A stretch of 64,000 nucleotides of DNA from Sarcophilus harrisii (GCF_902635505.1 NC_045432.1:7189275-7253274); one strand, 5' to 3'; shown: positions 22,969 to 37,013, counted from the first letter of the stretch. The notes: generated by a model from the letters alone, not told the origin. Made by a program: numbers and translations.

Positions 22969-23964
22969 GCCATCAAGGAGATTAGGGGCAGGCACCCCCA
23001 TGGAGATCAAATTGACACTACCCATAAAAAACCCCCATGCAGATCAGGGTAGAGAACTCCTATGGAGACCTGTTTAAGAGACTCCCCCATGGAGAACAGT
23101 GTCAGACCAATTGTGGAGATCTGGGAAAGACCCCCTTGGAGATCAAGGTCAGAGATCAAGGCCCAATACCCTCTCAAGCAGAGCCCCCACACTGAGACCA
23201 GGGGAAGAGACCTCACACGGAGACTAGCGTTGAGGTCCCACCTTGGTGATCAGGGGCAGACCTCCCCCTATGAAAATCAGGGCCAAAACCCCATGAAGTC
23301 CAGAGGCAGATCCCTTATGGACATGGCGGTTAGAGAACCCCAATGGAGGTCAGAAACATAGGCCCCCATGGAGACCAAAGGAAGAGACCCCCAATGAAGA
23401 CCAGACTCATAGAGCCCCAGCAAATCAGGGCTAGAGATACCATGCAGCTGAGAGCAAACTGCCCAATAGATGTAAAGAAGAGACCGCCCCCATGGAGATC
23501 AGGACCTCAAGACCCTTTGAGATCAGGGGAAGAGAATCCCTCCTGGAAATCAGGACAAAGGCTTCCAAATGAGATCATAAACAGAATCCTATAGAGATCA
23601 TAGTCGAGAGACCCCCATAGAAATCAAGGTCACAGACCCCACAGGAAGACCGTTTCAAACACCCAATATGGAGATCGGGGTCAGAGATCCCCATAGGCGT
23701 CACGGTCCAAATCCACTCCTCCCTGGGCAGAGAGCTCACCTGTTGAAGCAGGCAGAGACATAGAGATTTATGTCGAAGTCCCCCAGCCCCTCATGGAAAT
23801 CAGAGCCAGAGACCCCACAAAGATCAGAGGAACACCCCTCGTGAACAGCTGGATCAGAGACCCCCTATGAAGGTCAGGGACATAGACCTCCTCCATGGAG
23901 ACCAAAGGCAGAGATCACACATGGCGATCAGGGTCAGAGATCTCCTTTGAAAATCGGGGCAAAA

Positions 23965-24788
23965 TTGTTGGTGGAGTTGTGAACGAATCCAACCATTTTG
24001 GAGAATAGTTTGGAACTATGCTCAAAAAGACAAACTGTGCATACCCTTTGATCCAGCAGTGTTACTTCCTGGGCTTATATCCCAAAGAGATTATAAAGAA
24101 GGAAAGGACCTGTGTGCACGAATGTTTGTAGCAGCCCTTTTGTAGTGGCTAAAAACTGGAAACTGAATGGATGTCCATCAGTTGGAGAATGGTTGAATAA
24201 ATTGTGGTATTGAAAATTATGGAATATTACTGTTCTGTAAGAAATGACCAAACAGGATGATTTCAGAAAGGCCTGGAGAGACTTAAAGAACTGATGCTGA
24301 GTGAAATGAGCAGGACCAGGAGATCATTATATACTTCAACAACAATACTCTATGATGACCAGTTCTGATGGACCAGGCCATCCTCAGCAACGAGATCAAC
24401 CAAATCATTTCCAATGGATCAGGAATGAACTGAACCAGCTATGCCCGGAGAAAGAACTCTGGGAGATGACTAAAAACCATTACATTGAATTCCCAATCCC
24501 TCTATTTTTGCCCACCTGCATTTCTGATTTCCTTCACAAGCTAATTGTACAATATTTACAGAGTCTGATTCTTTTTGTACAGCAAAATAATGTTTTTGGT
24601 CATGTATATTATTGTATCTAATTTATATTTTAATATATTTAACACCTACTGGTCATCCTGCCATCTAGGGGAGGGGCTGGGGGTAAGAGGTGAAAAATTG
24701 GAACAAGAGGTTTGGCAATTGTTAATGCTGTAAAGTTACCCATGCATATAAACTGTAAATAAAAGGCTATTAAATAAAAAAAAAATCG
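23965..24788 (+). mobile_element. 5'-truncated L1 (ORF2 C-terminus, 3' UTR, A tail)
   Basis: It starts at 'ttgttggtggagttgtgaac' and keeps 'accctttgatccagcagtg', 'cttcacaagctaattgtac' and 'ggctattaaataaaa' with an A tail ending at 24788. It is the same 3' UTR type as the full-length copy at 27037-33188 and quite well preserved, so it is among the younger insertions here. Confidence 0.9.
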
Positions 24789-25854
24789 GGCAAAAACCCC
24801 CAACTGAGATGAGGGACAGACCCACTTGGAGATCCTGGTCAGAGATCCTCCTCCCCCATGGAGATCAAGGGCAGAGACTCACAATGAAGATCAGGGTCAT
24901 AGACCCCCAGCGGGTAGAGACACCTCATGGACATTAAGGAAAGAGATGCCCCACAAAGATCAAATTCAGAGACCGACCATAAGAAAGAGTCAGAAATGAG
25001 AGTCAGAAAAGCCACATGGAGATCAGAGTTAGAAACTCCCTATGGAGACCAATGTCAGAATTCCCCCCACCCTGGGAAAGAGACTCCATGTGGAGACCAG
25101 CAGCAGAGACCTCCCATAAAGAACAATGTTGCAGATCCCCCTCTGGGGGCAGAGAATCTCCATGGAGATCTGCATTACAGACCAATAAGGGAGATCTGGG
25201 TCAGAGACCCCCTGTGGAGAGCAGGGTCCAAGATACCCAAGGGGAAGAGAAGCGCTATGGAGATCAGGGCCAGAGACTCACCATGAAGATCAGACATATA
25301 GGTCAGAGAGCCCCATGCAGCTCAGAGACACAGTCAACCCATGGGGATCAAAGGCAGAGATCACACATGGAGACCAAGGTCAGAGACATCATTTGGAAAA
25401 CAGCACAAAGACCCCCAATTCAGATCAGATACAGACCACCCATGGAGATCATGGATAGAAAGCACATGGAGATCAGGTCAAGACCCCCAGGGTTAGAGAC
25501 CCTCCAAGGACAGAGATGCCCCATGGAGATCAAAGTCAGAGACGAGTATAAAAATGAGGGTCAGAGAACCCTTACGAACATCAGGGTTGAGATCTCCTAT
25601 GGAGATCCAGTGTCAGAGACCAATTTTGGAGAACAAGGTCTAAGACTCCACAGGAGCAGGCCCTCCTTCTGCAATCAAGGGAACAGACCCAAACACACAG
25701 AAATCAGGAGGAGCTCCCATGAAGAAGAGCCTCAGGGTCAAAAACAGAGAACCCCCATGGAGATCAAATTTGAGACCATCCAGGAAAATCAGAGTCAGAG
25801 AACCCCCATGGAGATCAGGTCAGAGATCATCTTTTGGAGATGAGTGCCAAAACC

Positions 25855-27036
25855 GTATCTGCTTCAGCCATCTTGGTTGCCCTCTGTTCATTATTGAACA
25901 CAAATGGAAAATTTTCATTATATTGTTAAAAGGTTTTGTACAAACAAAACCAATGCAGACAAGATTAGAAGGGAAGCAATAAACTGAAAGCATTTTTCCA
26001 TTCTGAAGTTGATAAAGGCCTCATTTCTAAAATGTATAGGGAAATGACTCAAATTATAAGAAATCAAGCCATTCTCCAATTGATAAATGATCAAAGGATA
26101 TGAAAGACAATTTTCAGATGAAGAAATTGAAACTATTTCTAGTCATATGAAAAGTTGCTCCAAATCATTATCGATCAGAGAAATGCAAGTTAAAACAACT
26201 CTGAGATACCACTACACACCTGTCAGATTGGCTAAATGACAGAAAATAGTGACGAATGTTGGAGGGAATGGGGAAAACTGGGACACTGATATAAGTTGGT
26301 GGAGCCTTAATGGATCCAGCCATTCTGAGAGTAGTTTGGAACTATGCTCAAAAGTTATCAAACTGGCATAGTCTTTGAGCCTGCAGTGTTTTACTGGACT
26401 TATATCCCAAACAGATCCTAAAGGAAGGAAAGGGACCCACATGTGCAAAAAGTTTGTGGCAGCCCTTTCTGTGTGGTTAGAAACTAGGAAATTGAATGGA
26501 TGCCCATCAATTTGAGAACAGCTGAATAAATTGTGGTATATGAATGTTATGGAATATTATTGTTCTGTAAGAAATGACCAACAGGATGATTTCAAAGAGG
26601 CCTGGGGAGACTTACACGAACTGATGTTGAGTGAAAAGAGCAAAACAAGATCATTATATATGGCAACAAGAAGATTATACAATGATCAGTTCTGATGGAC
26701 ATGGCTTTCTTCACAATGAGATGATTCAGCCTACTTCCAATGGTTTAGTGATGAAGAGAGCCAGCTACACACAGAAAAAAACTGTGGGAACTGAGTGTGG
26801 TTCACAACCCTAGCATTTTCACTCTTTTGTTGTTTGCTTGCATTTTATTTTGCTTCTGTTTTTTTCTTGTGGGCCGTGATAATTGTATAAATGTGAATGC
26901 ACTTATTGGTTTTGACATATATTTAACATATTTAACATGTATTGGACTACTTGCCATCTAGGGAAGGGGGAGGGTAAGGAGGGGAAATTTGGGAACACAA
27001 GGTTTTGCAAGGGTCAATATTGAAAAAACATCCATG
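25855..27036 (+). mobile_element. Older L1 3' part, left of the nested insertion
   Basis: ORF2 C-terminal sequence ('agatttgataaaggcctcat'-like text at about 26010, 'cagattggctaaatgacaga', 'tgttctgtaagaaatgacc') leads into a different 3' UTR subtype ('gggaacacaaggttttgcaa'). At 27036 it is split by a full-length L1 and resumes at 33189 with 'catatgttttgaaaataaaa'. Confidence 0.85.
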
Positions 27037-30000
27037 GGGGGGGCGGAGCCAAGATGGCGGAGAAGACACACGCGTCTTTCTAAGCTCTTCTCTTACCCTC
27101 TTTATCAATAATATATCGAGCCTCAAAAATAGTCTTGACTGCTACAATTCGTAAAGATAAGAAGAGAACAACTCACCGGCCGAAAAAATCTGCAGTCTCG
27201 CCAAAAGGTTGGTTCCGGGGCCAGGGGAGATCGCGAGACGGGAGAGAAATTAGGTTCGAGGAGAGTCTCAAACCCAGGGTGAAGGCACAGATCTCACACA
27301 AGCGCGCAGCCCCAACCCGCAGTAAGGGGCTTTTTCCTTGGGGCAGTTGTGATCCTGCACGGCAGGAGGGAGCCCGGTTGCTCCAATCTGACAGTGGGGA
27401 GCCAGCTTGGGCATAGAGTTTTTTTCCAGGGCCGATTGCATCGGCAGAGACACTGGGCAGAGTTTGTGGCTGTCTGCGTTCTGCAGTCAGCTCAAACCTC
27501 ACAGTCCCACAGAGGCCCGCTGGGCGGTGACATCACCCTTAAGTCTCTAGCCGAGGGCAATCGATAATCCACTCAGCCCTACTAAGCAGTTTGATAGCTC
27601 GGCCAGTGCTGGAACCACCTCCTGTTGGGGAAGGGAAAACCTCACACAGACCCCATACCTTGAGCCGGAAATCGGTTTACATCTCCCTGCTCTGCAGAGG
27701 AAGCTGGTAACCCCTTGCCTAGGAGACCACCCTAAAGGCTTTAAAACATGAATAAAAGATGAAAAGAACAATCGACAGCTTCTATGCAGAAAAGAAGTCA
27801 GCAAACCTGAAGAGACCTCAAACAAAAAATGTATCAGACTGTCCTCCTTTACAGAATGCTCTCAGAAGAGGCATTTAAAAAGTCCTCAAAAGAGAGTTAG
27901 AAAGAAATGGGAAAGGGAGAAGCCTTTACAAGAGAGCAAAACTTCCTGAAATACGAATTGGAAAAAATAAAGAATTACCACAAAGTAGGATTTGTGATTT
28001 GGAAAAGACAAAGAACTCGCAAGAAAGTAGGATCTGTGAATTGAAAAGAAAATAATCACTAAAAAAAAATTAGTAAATGGAAAAAAATTCCACAGACCAA
28101 AACAATAATTCAAAAACTCAATTGGACATATACAGAAAGAAGAAAAAAGCTAATGAAGAAAATAATTTTTAAAAATTAGAACTGAACAAATAGAAACTAA
28201 TGATTCATTGAGACAGCAAGAATCAGTCAAGCAAAACAAAAAAATGACAAACTGGAAAACCACGAATTATCTACTTGCAAAACGAAGACTTGGAAAATAG
28301 ATCTAGGAGAGATAATCTGAGGGATTATTGACTTCTGAAAACTATGATGAAAAAAGCTAGATACTATTTCAAGAAATCATCAAAGAGAACTGCCAGATGT
28401 AATAGAATCAGAAGGTAAAATAGGCATTGAAAGAATTCATCGAACACCTTCTGAAAGAAACCCTAAAAAATAAAACCCCAAGGAATATTGTGGCAAAATT
28501 TCAGAATATAAGATTAAGGAAAAAATTTTACAAGCAGCCAAAAACCATTTAAATACCGGAGGTGCCACAAGGATCACCCAAGATCTGGCTGCCTCTACAT
28601 TAAAGGAAAGAAGGGCCTGAATATGATATCTGAAAGGCACAAGAACTTGAGATGCAGCCAGAATAAACTACCCAGCTAAGTTGACATTTTCTTCCAGGGA
28701 AGAAGATGGAATTTAATGAAACAAATGAATCCATTGTTTCGAAGAAAAACCAGAACTAAACAAAAAATTTGATTCCAAGAATAGAACCAAGAGATCGAAA
28801 AAGATAAAATAATTTTGAGAATTGTATTTCCGTTGTGGATATACAAAAAGAATACATTATAATTTGATTGTACTGATATAACATAAAAAGGGAAGTAGAT
28901 ATGGAAAAGGGATGATGGCAGAATAAGGTGGGAAGGAGGGAAAAAGAGGGAACCACATCCCACAAAGAGGCCAAGGAAACTTATCATATCTGAGGAATTT
29001 AGAGAGGGGAGGAACATTGTGTGAATCTTATTCATCAGAGTTGGCTCAAAGAAAAATAATTGACATTTGTTTTAGAGAAAATTTCTCTCGCCCCATTAAA
29101 AACGGGGAGAGGAAAAGGGAAAAGAAAAGAGTAAAGGGAAGGAAGGGGAAAGACTCAAAGGGGGGAGGAGGATTATAAAGAGGATAAGTATCGTGATACA
29201 AGAGGGGTACATAAGTTTAAAAGGGGAAAGGGTTGGGGAGGCAAGAATAAGGATGCCACAATCTGGGGTTATTAGGACAGGAAATACAGATTTAGTAATT
29301 TAACCGTAAATGTAATGGGATGAACTCCCCATAAAGAGGAGGCAGATAGCAGACTGGATCAAAAGTCAGAACCCTACAATATTTGTTTACAAGAAACACA
29401 TTTAAAGCAGGGGGATGCATATAGAGAAAAGTGGCTGGAGCAAAATCTATTATGCTTCAGGTGAAGTCAAAAGGGTAGCCATCCCTTATCTCAGATCAAG
29501 CAAAAGTAAAATTGATCTAATTAAAAAGAGATAGGAAGGAACTACATCCTGCTAAAGGTAGCATAAACAACGAAGCAATATCAATATTAAACATATATGC
29601 ACCAAGTGGTATGGCCTCAACTTCCTAAAGGAGAAGTTAAGAGAGTTGCAAGAAGAAATAGACAACAAAACTGTAATAGTAGGAGATCTCAACCTTGCAC
29701 CTCAGAATTAGACAAATCAAACCACAAAACAAATAAGAAAGAAATTAAAGAAGTAAATAGAATATTAGAAAAATTAGGTATGTTGGATCTTTGAGAAAAT
29801 TGAATGGAGATAGAAGGGAATATACTTCTTCCTCAGCAGTTCATGAAACCTATTCAAAAATTGACCATATATTAGGACATAAAGACCTCAAATTAAATGT
29901 AAAGAAAAGTAGTAAATGCTTTTGATCATGATGCAAAAATTAATTCAACAAAAAGTTAGGGGAAATAGACCAAAAGTAATTGAAACTAAACAATCTCATC

Positions 30001-33000
30001 TTAAAGAATGATTGGTAAGCAAAATTATAGATAAAATAATAATTTTAATTCAAGATAATGACAAATGAGACATCATACCAAATTGTGGTGCACAAAGGTA
30101 ATAAGAGGGAATTTTATATCCTTAGAGGCTTACTTGAATAAAACAGAGAAAGAAAAGATTAAGAATTGGGCTTGAACTAAAAAAAACTAAAAAAGACTAA
30201 ATTAAAAACCCCAATCAAATACTAAATTGGAAATTTAAATTAAAAGAGAATTAAAATATTGAAAGAAAAACCATTGAACTAATTAAAAACTAAGAGTTGG
30301 TCTCTATGAAAAGCCATAAAATAGATAGCCTTGTAAATCTGATTTAGAAAAGGAGGAGGAAAATAAATTAGCAGTCTAAAATGAAAAAGGAATTTCCACC
30401 AATAAGAAGGAAAAAGAAATAATAAGAGATTTGCTCAACTTTATGCCAATAAATTGATAACCAAGGAAAATTACTCCTCCAAAAATACAGACTTCCCCAG
30501 GACTAATAGAAAGAAGAATTGTTTGAATAGTCCATTTCAGAAAAAGAAATAGAACAGGCAATTAAACCCCAAGAAAACCCAGGACCAGATGGATTTTAAT
30601 GCAATTTACCAAACATTTAAAGAAACAATTGGCCCCAATGCTAATAAATTATTTGATAAAATAGGAAATGAAGGAGTCCTAACAAATTTTCTATAAATGG
30701 GATACCTAAACCAGTAGGCTGAAAACAGAGAAAGAAAATTATGACTAATCTCCCTTAATGAATATGATGCTAAAATCTTAAATAAATATTAGCAAAAAGA
30801 CACAGAAAATCATTCCAAGATAAACACCATGATCAAGAGGATTTATACCAGGAATGGTGGTTCAATATTAGAAAACTATCAATATAATTGGCCAAGTCAA
30901 TAACAAATTAATAAAACCAATATACCCAATAGATGCAGAAAGCATTGATAAAATCCAACATCCATTCCTATTGAAAAAACACTTAGATATATAAATGGAT
31001 TTTCCTTAAAATAATCAAAATCTATTTAAAACCATCAGTACACATATAATGGAGACAAACCTAAACCATTCCCAATAAGATCTGAGGAAAACAAGTTGCC
31101 CACTATCACGTACTATTTAATATTGTATGAAACCAGCTATAAATAAGAGCTTGAGAAAGAGATTAAAGGAATAAGAATAGGCAAATGAGGAAGCCAATTA
31201 TTTCACTTTTGCCGATGACATGATGGTATACTTAAGAACCAGAATTCCAAAAAGTTATTAGGAAATAACCAAACTTTAGAAAAGTTTTTAAAATAAACCA
31301 ATAAGTCATCAAAGGATTCTATATATCAATAACAAAACCAAATAGCAGAGTTACAAAAGAATTTATTTAAAGTAACTATGATAATATAAATATTTAGGGA
31401 ATCCATCTGCAAGGAAAAAATCAAAACTTTATCAAAATTAAACCACTTTTCAAAAATTAAGTCTGATCTAAAATTGGAAAATATTAAATGCTTTAGAAGG
31501 GAAAATATAATAAATGCAATATTACCTAAACTAATCTATTTATTTAGCCTATAAAAATCAGACTTAAAAAACTATTTTTAATGACCTAGAAAAATAAAAC
31601 AAAGTTCATATGGAAAAACAAAAGGTCAAGAATTTCAAGGAATTAATGAAAAAATAAATGATGGTGGTTTAAGCTTACCAAGATCTAAAATATATATAGA
31701 GCAGAGTTCTAAAACCATTTATTGGCTATGAATAGATTAGTTGATCAGTGGAATAGATTAGTCCAATGATAAAACAGTCACAAATATAGCAACCTAGTCT
31801 TTGACAAACCAAAGATCCCAGCTTTGGGATAAGAACCTTATGTTTGATAAAAAATTGTTGGAAAATTGGAAACTAATATTAGAACTAGGATTGATCCAAC
31901 TTAAGCCGTATACAAGATATAAAATGGGCATGACCCTAGGTAAAAGAATGAAATTATTAATAAATTAAAAATAGGAAGACCTCAGACCTGTGGAAGGGAA
32001 GGTTTTTATGACCAAAGAGAACTAGAGATCATTACTGATCACAAAATAGAAAATTTGATTATACAACTGAAAATTTTTTTAAACACAGCAGACAGATTTA
32101 GAAGGAAGAAAAACTGGAAAAAATTTTTACAGTCAAAGGTTCTTGATAAGGCCCCACAAATATATAGAGAAATTAACTCTAATTATAAAAAAAGCCACTC
32201 CAATTGAAAAGGTCAAAGGATATGAGGGACAATTCCCGATGAAGATTGAAACTGTTTCTATCATATGAGGGATGTCCAAAGTCGTTTATAGAGATGCAAA
32301 ATTAAGAGGCTCTGGATGCTATTTCACACACCGTTGGATTTACAGAAAAAAATAATGATGATTGCTTGGAGGGGAATGGGAAAACTGGAACATGATTCAT
32401 TGTTGGTGGATTGTGAACGAATAAACCATTTTGAGAGTAGTTTGGAACTATGCTCAAAAGTTATCAAACTTGCATACCCTTTATCCGAGTAAACCTGGAT
32501 TATATCCAAAGAGATTATAAAAAAAAGGAATGTTTGCTTGCAGGCCCTTTGAGGTGGGATGAAACTGAATGGATGTCCATCAGTTGAGAATGAAATGGAA
32601 TGGTGGTGGAAAATTATGGAATATTGCTGTTCTGTGGGAAATGACCAACAGGATGATTTCAGAAAGGCCTGGAGAGACTTACACGAACTGATGCTGGGTG
32701 AGATGAGCAGGACCAGGAGATCATTGTGTACTTCAACAACAATGCTAGATGATGACTAGTCCTGATGGATCAGGCCATCCTCAGCAACAAGATCAACCAA
32801 ATCATTTCTAATGGAGCAGTAATGAACTGAACTAACTATACCCAGAAAAAGAACTCTGGGAGATGACTAAAACCATTACATTGAATTCCCAGTCCCTATA
32901 TTTATGCTCACCTGCATCTTTGATTTCCTTCACAAGCTAATTGTACAATAATTCAGAGTCTGATTCTTTTTGTACAGCAAAATAATGTTTTGGTCATGTA

Positions 33001-33188
33001 TACTTATTGTGTATCTAAGTTATATTTTAATATATTTAACATCTACTGGTCATCCTGCCATCTAGGGAGGGGTGGGGGGTAAGAGGTGAAAAATTGGAAC
33101 AAGAGGTTTGGCAATTGTTAATGCTGTAAAGTTACCATGTATATATCCTGTAAATTAAAGGCTATTAAATAAAAAAAAAAAAAAAAAA
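27037..33188 (+). mobile_element. Full-length L1 nested in an older L1
   Basis: The element is 6.15 kb. It starts with a G run and 'ggagccaagatggcggag', the usual L1 5' UTR head, and ends with an A tail at 33188. GAAAAAACATCCATG is repeated perfectly at 27022-27036 and 33189-33203. Approximate parts are the 5' UTR to 27750, ORF1 about 27750-28730 (text such as 'cccaaggaatattgtggc'), an inter-ORF region rich in GGGAGG, ORF2 about 29300-32850 (endonuclease text near 29340-29460, 'ggagatctcaaccttgc' at 29682, RT near 31190-31220) and the 3' UTR. Both ORFs carry many stops and frameshifts, mainly short losses; no frame exceeds about 120 codons. It cannot be active. Confidence 0.92.
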
Positions 33189-33250
33189 GAAAAAACATCC
33201 ATGCATATGTTTTGAAAATAAAAACCTTTAATAAAAAAATAAATAAAATA
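33189..33250 (+). mobile_element. Older L1 tail, right of the nested insertion
   Basis: It continues the L1 of 25855-27036 with 'catccatgcatatgttttg', AATAAAAACC and an A-rich tail. Satellite resumes after about 33300 through a short AT- and GA-rich stretch. Confidence 0.85.
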
Positions 33251-33519
33251 CGAGAAAGGGAAAAAAGAAGTGAACTAAGACAAAAAAATCTAAAAAAGAG
33301 AGACATCAACATCAGAGACATCAGAGACATAGAAACTCCCATGGAGCTCAGGGGCACAGAACCCCATGGAGGTCAAGGTCAGAGACTCTCCATGGAAATC
33401 AGGGTCAAAGATTCCCTATTGAGTTCAGAGACAGACCACCCCATGGAGATCAGAGTTAGGGACCTTTTATGGAGATCAGAGGTATAGAAGCCCCAAGCAG
33501 ATCAGGGCCAGAGATGCGC

Positions 33520-34161
33520 TGTAGTGTTCTCTCTAAAATGTAATGTTCTCTGTTGAGGTTTTCTTGGAGTCTCTGGAGGCAGCCTTCGTTTCAGTTCAGT
33601 AACCACCACAAGTGCAGCCAGGGGTTAAAGTCCAAATCCTTTATTGTCTCCTTCAAAGTCTTGTCCCTTCACTTGGGGACTGGCTAGTTTTTCTGGAGGC
33701 CCAGCTCTCTCCTTGGATCTGAGAGTTTCTGCTCCCGCCTGCCTTCTCTGGCCTCTGAATCTCCCCGACTCCAAAGGTTTGTGCTTGAGCCTCCAGCCAC
33801 TACAAGGGTGGACGATGGAATGAATCTGTTTCCTACCCCGAGAGCTCCTAGTGCGCCTGTCTCCTTTGGCCCTGAGAGCTTCTTGCTTATATGCCCCACA
33901 CTGAGTACAAACCAATCATTCTATCACTAGGAAACCATTATTTGAGGTAGGATTAAATCAGTGCTAAACTAGATTTAACCACTGTCTCCTCAATCCCACT
34001 TAGTGCCTCTTTTCAGGTTCCGGCCCATAACGGCTCCTTGTAGGGTTCAATCAATCATGCTGAACCAGGCTAAATGAGATCGCTATTGTCTCCATCAATC
34101 CCACTGACTCAGCACCTTGTAAGAATCCTTTGTTTCAGGTTCAGAGTTCTGGCCTCTAACA
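33520..34161 (-). mobile_element. Solo LTR, 642 bp, with near-perfect target duplication
   Basis: On the minus strand it runs from TGTTAGAGGCCAGAAC to AGAACACTACA. It has a TATA box in 'gggcatataagcaag' and AATAAA in 'gagacaataaaggat'. The flanks are ATGCGC at 33514-33519 and ATGCTC at 34162-34167, a 6-bp duplication with one change. Its 3' part resembles the LTR at 8435-8978, and a piece of it is copied at 9448-9690. No internal genes are present. Confidence 0.88.
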
Positions 34162-34644
34162 ATGCTCCATGAAGATCAGGGGCATAGATCCTCCATGAAA
34201 ATCAAGTGTAGGGACCCGCCATGGAGTTCAGGGTCAGAGACCCTCCCATGGAGATCATGGGCAAAGGGGGAGATACCCTATGGAGATCAGGGACAGAGAT
34301 TGTCCATGGAGATCAGTCAGGCGGACCCCCCATGGGGATTGGTACCGACCCACTTGTGGACATAAAGTTAGAGAACCTGCCAAGCACGTCACGGGCAGAG
34401 ACCCCTAATGGATAGCATGAATAGAGACCCCCCCATAGAGATCAAACTCAGAGACCCCCCATAGAGATCAAACTCAGAAACCCCCCATGGAATTCAATGG
34501 CAAAACCATCCATTGAGATCAGAGACAGATCTACCATGGAGATCAGGGTCAGAGACCCCCCTGTGGAGATCAGGGTCACACATATCCCAGGGACAAAGAA
34601 CCTCCAAGGACATTAAGGTCAGAGACCCCCATGTAGATTACGGG

Positions 34645-34840
34645 GTGAGATGGATGAAGAGATTAGGGATTGAAAGCTGAAGACCAAGGAAAAAGAAGAG
34701 ATGGGAGAAGGGGGCAGCAGACTGTGTGGAGTGGAAGGGCAAAGATTCCCAGGGAAATGACAGAGAAAACAATCAGGTCATGAGGAAGGGAAGAGAAACA
34801 TGGAAGGAATAGATGGTGCCAGGATTACTGTCGGGGAGAT
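34645..34840 (+). repeat. A+G-rich array spacer, copy 8
   Basis: It has 'gtgagatggatgaagagatt', 'gagatgggagaagggggcag' and 'ccaggattactgtcggggag'. This copy is missing from the shortened duplicate at 9448-10940, where the matching interval was lost. Confidence 0.8.
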
Positions 34841-35934
34841 CCCACCAAAGATATCCAGAACAGAGAAAGCCGTGGAGATCAGAGGCACAGAGACCCTATG
34901 GAAATCAAGGGTCGAGACCTCCATGATAAGGAAAGAAGAGGTATTGGAGGCTAGAGACCCTCCATGAAATCTGGAACAGAGACCACCTGTGGAGATTAGT
35001 GTTGGAAACCGCCCAATGGAGATGGTGGCCAAAACCCCCCATGGAGAGCTGAGGAGACACCCCATGGAGATCAGGGCCAGAAAGCCCCCCATGGAGAGTA
35101 GGGTCACATATTCCCAATCTCCATTGGGAATGGATCCCCAATGGAGATCAAAGTCAGAGACACACCATGGCAAAGGCCCCGCCATGGAGATCAGAATCGG
35201 AGACCCTTGATGGAGATCAGCATAAACCCCCTACGGGAGATCAATCACACAGACCCCCCATAGAGATCAGTGCAGAACTACCGTGGAGATCAGAAGCAGA
35301 GACCACCATGACTATTTGGTCACCGATGCCCTGCTGGAGATCAGGGGTAGAGACTCCCCATGGACATCATGGGTAGAGATCCCTCATGGAAATCAGGATC
35401 AGAGACCATCATAGAGATCAAGGCAGACCCCGCCATGGATTTCAAGGGCAGAGACCCTCCATGGAGATCAGGATCTAATACCCCCCTGGGGCAGAGTCCC
35501 CTTAGGGAGACCAGAGGCAGACACCTCACATGGAGATTCCTGTTGGAGACTATCCATGGATATCCCTGGCAGAGAAACCGTATAGAATTCAGGAGCAGAG
35601 ACCACCCGGGGGGGGGTCAAGGAAGACCCCCCATGGACATTAGGTTCAGAGACCACCCATGAAGGTCATCCTATAGGGATCGATGTCAGATACCCATTAA
35701 GGAGAGCAGGGTCAGAGACCCCCCATGGTGACCAGGGTCAAAGACTTTCCAGGGGGAGAGCCAACTCGTGCAGGCCTGGGACACAGAACCCAAATGGAGA
35801 TGAGACTCAGAGCCCCACGGTGCAGATCAGGGCAGACGCCGTATCAGAGGAATAGGCCCTCCGTGGAGATCAGGGTCCCAGACACCGGAGTGACGGAGAC
35901 CTCCGGGACATCGCGGTCAGAAAGTATGAGGAGA

Positions 35935-36138
35935 TTACAGCCTAAGATGGAGAAAGAGATGAAAGACAGAACTGAAGACCAAGGAAAGAGGAGAGATGGG
36001 AGAAGGGGCAGCAGAGGGTGTGGACATGAGGGGCAGAGATTCCCACGGAAATTAGGGGGGGGGGAAGATGAGGTCATGAGCAAGGGAAGAGACATGTGTG
36101 AGGAATCCGAGGTGCCAGAACTGTCGTGGCAGAGACTC
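35935..36138 (+). repeat. A+G-rich array spacer, copy 9
   Basis: It has 'gaaagacagaactgaaga', 'gagatgggagaaggggcagc' and 'gatgaggtcatgagcaaggg'. It is the source type for the left half of spacer 1. Confidence 0.85.
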
Positions 36139-36484
36139 TGTCAAGGAAATCAGGAGCAGACACCCCCGTGCAGATCAAATGGCCAGTGCCAATAAAAGGA
36201 CCCCATGCAGATCGGGGAAGAGCCCTCCCACGGAGAGCAGAGGCACAGAGCCTCCATGGCAATGAGGGACAGAGGTATTCAAGTGTAGAGACCCTCTGGG
36301 AAATCTTAAACAGAGACCGCCCCAAAGTGATTAGTGCTGGAGACAACACCCCAGTGGAGATCGGGAGCAGAAACCTCCAAAGAGATCCTCCATTGCCATC
36401 TGACACAGATTCCCCATTAAGACCAGGGTTTGAGACCCACTATGGAGATCAGGGTAAACCTCAATATGGAGACCAAGGTCTATG

Positions 36485-37013
36485 ACCCTGATCGTGTTAT
36501 GGAATACGATTGTTCTGTAAGAAACAATCAGCAGCATGATTTCAGAGAGGCCTGGAGAGACTTACAGGAACTGATGCTGAGGAAGTGAGCAGGACCAGGA
36601 GATCTTTAGATGCAGCAACAAGAAGACCATATGATGATCAGTTCTGATGGCCGTGGCTCTCTTCAAACTGATTCTAATCGTTCAGTGATGGAGAGCCATC
36701 TGCACCAGAAAGGACTGTGGGAGCTGAGCGTGGTTCCCAACATAGCATTCTCACTCTTTCTGTTGTTGTTTGTTTGTACTTTGTTTTCTTTCCCATTTTT
36801 TTCCCCTTCTGGATCTGATTTTTCTTGTGCAGCAAAATAATTGTATAAATATGAGTTTCATATATTTTAACATATTTAAGATGTATTGGAGTACCTGTCA
36901 GCTAGAGGAGGGGGGAGGGGAAAATTTGGAACAGGTTTGCAAGAATCAGTGTTGAAAAGTTACCCAGGCATGTGGTTTTTAAATAAAAAGCTATAATAAT
37001 AATAAAAAAAGAA
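36485..37013 (+). mobile_element. 5'-truncated L1, older subtype
   Basis: The text 'gttctgtaagaaacaatcag', 'ggcctggagagacttacagg' and 'gtgcagcaaaataattgtat' is followed by 'aaataaaaagctataataat' and an A-rich tail. The 3' UTR is closer to that of the host L1 at 25855 than to that of the nested one. Confidence 0.88.

Noticed and set aside
25016-25843. Open frame of 275 codons (and similar frames of 100-230 codons through 10-42 kb) as genes
   Set aside because: They translate the 26-27 bp satellite, which has no stops in the + frames; peptides repeat MEIR/WRSG/HGDQ motifs and shift frame with monomer length.
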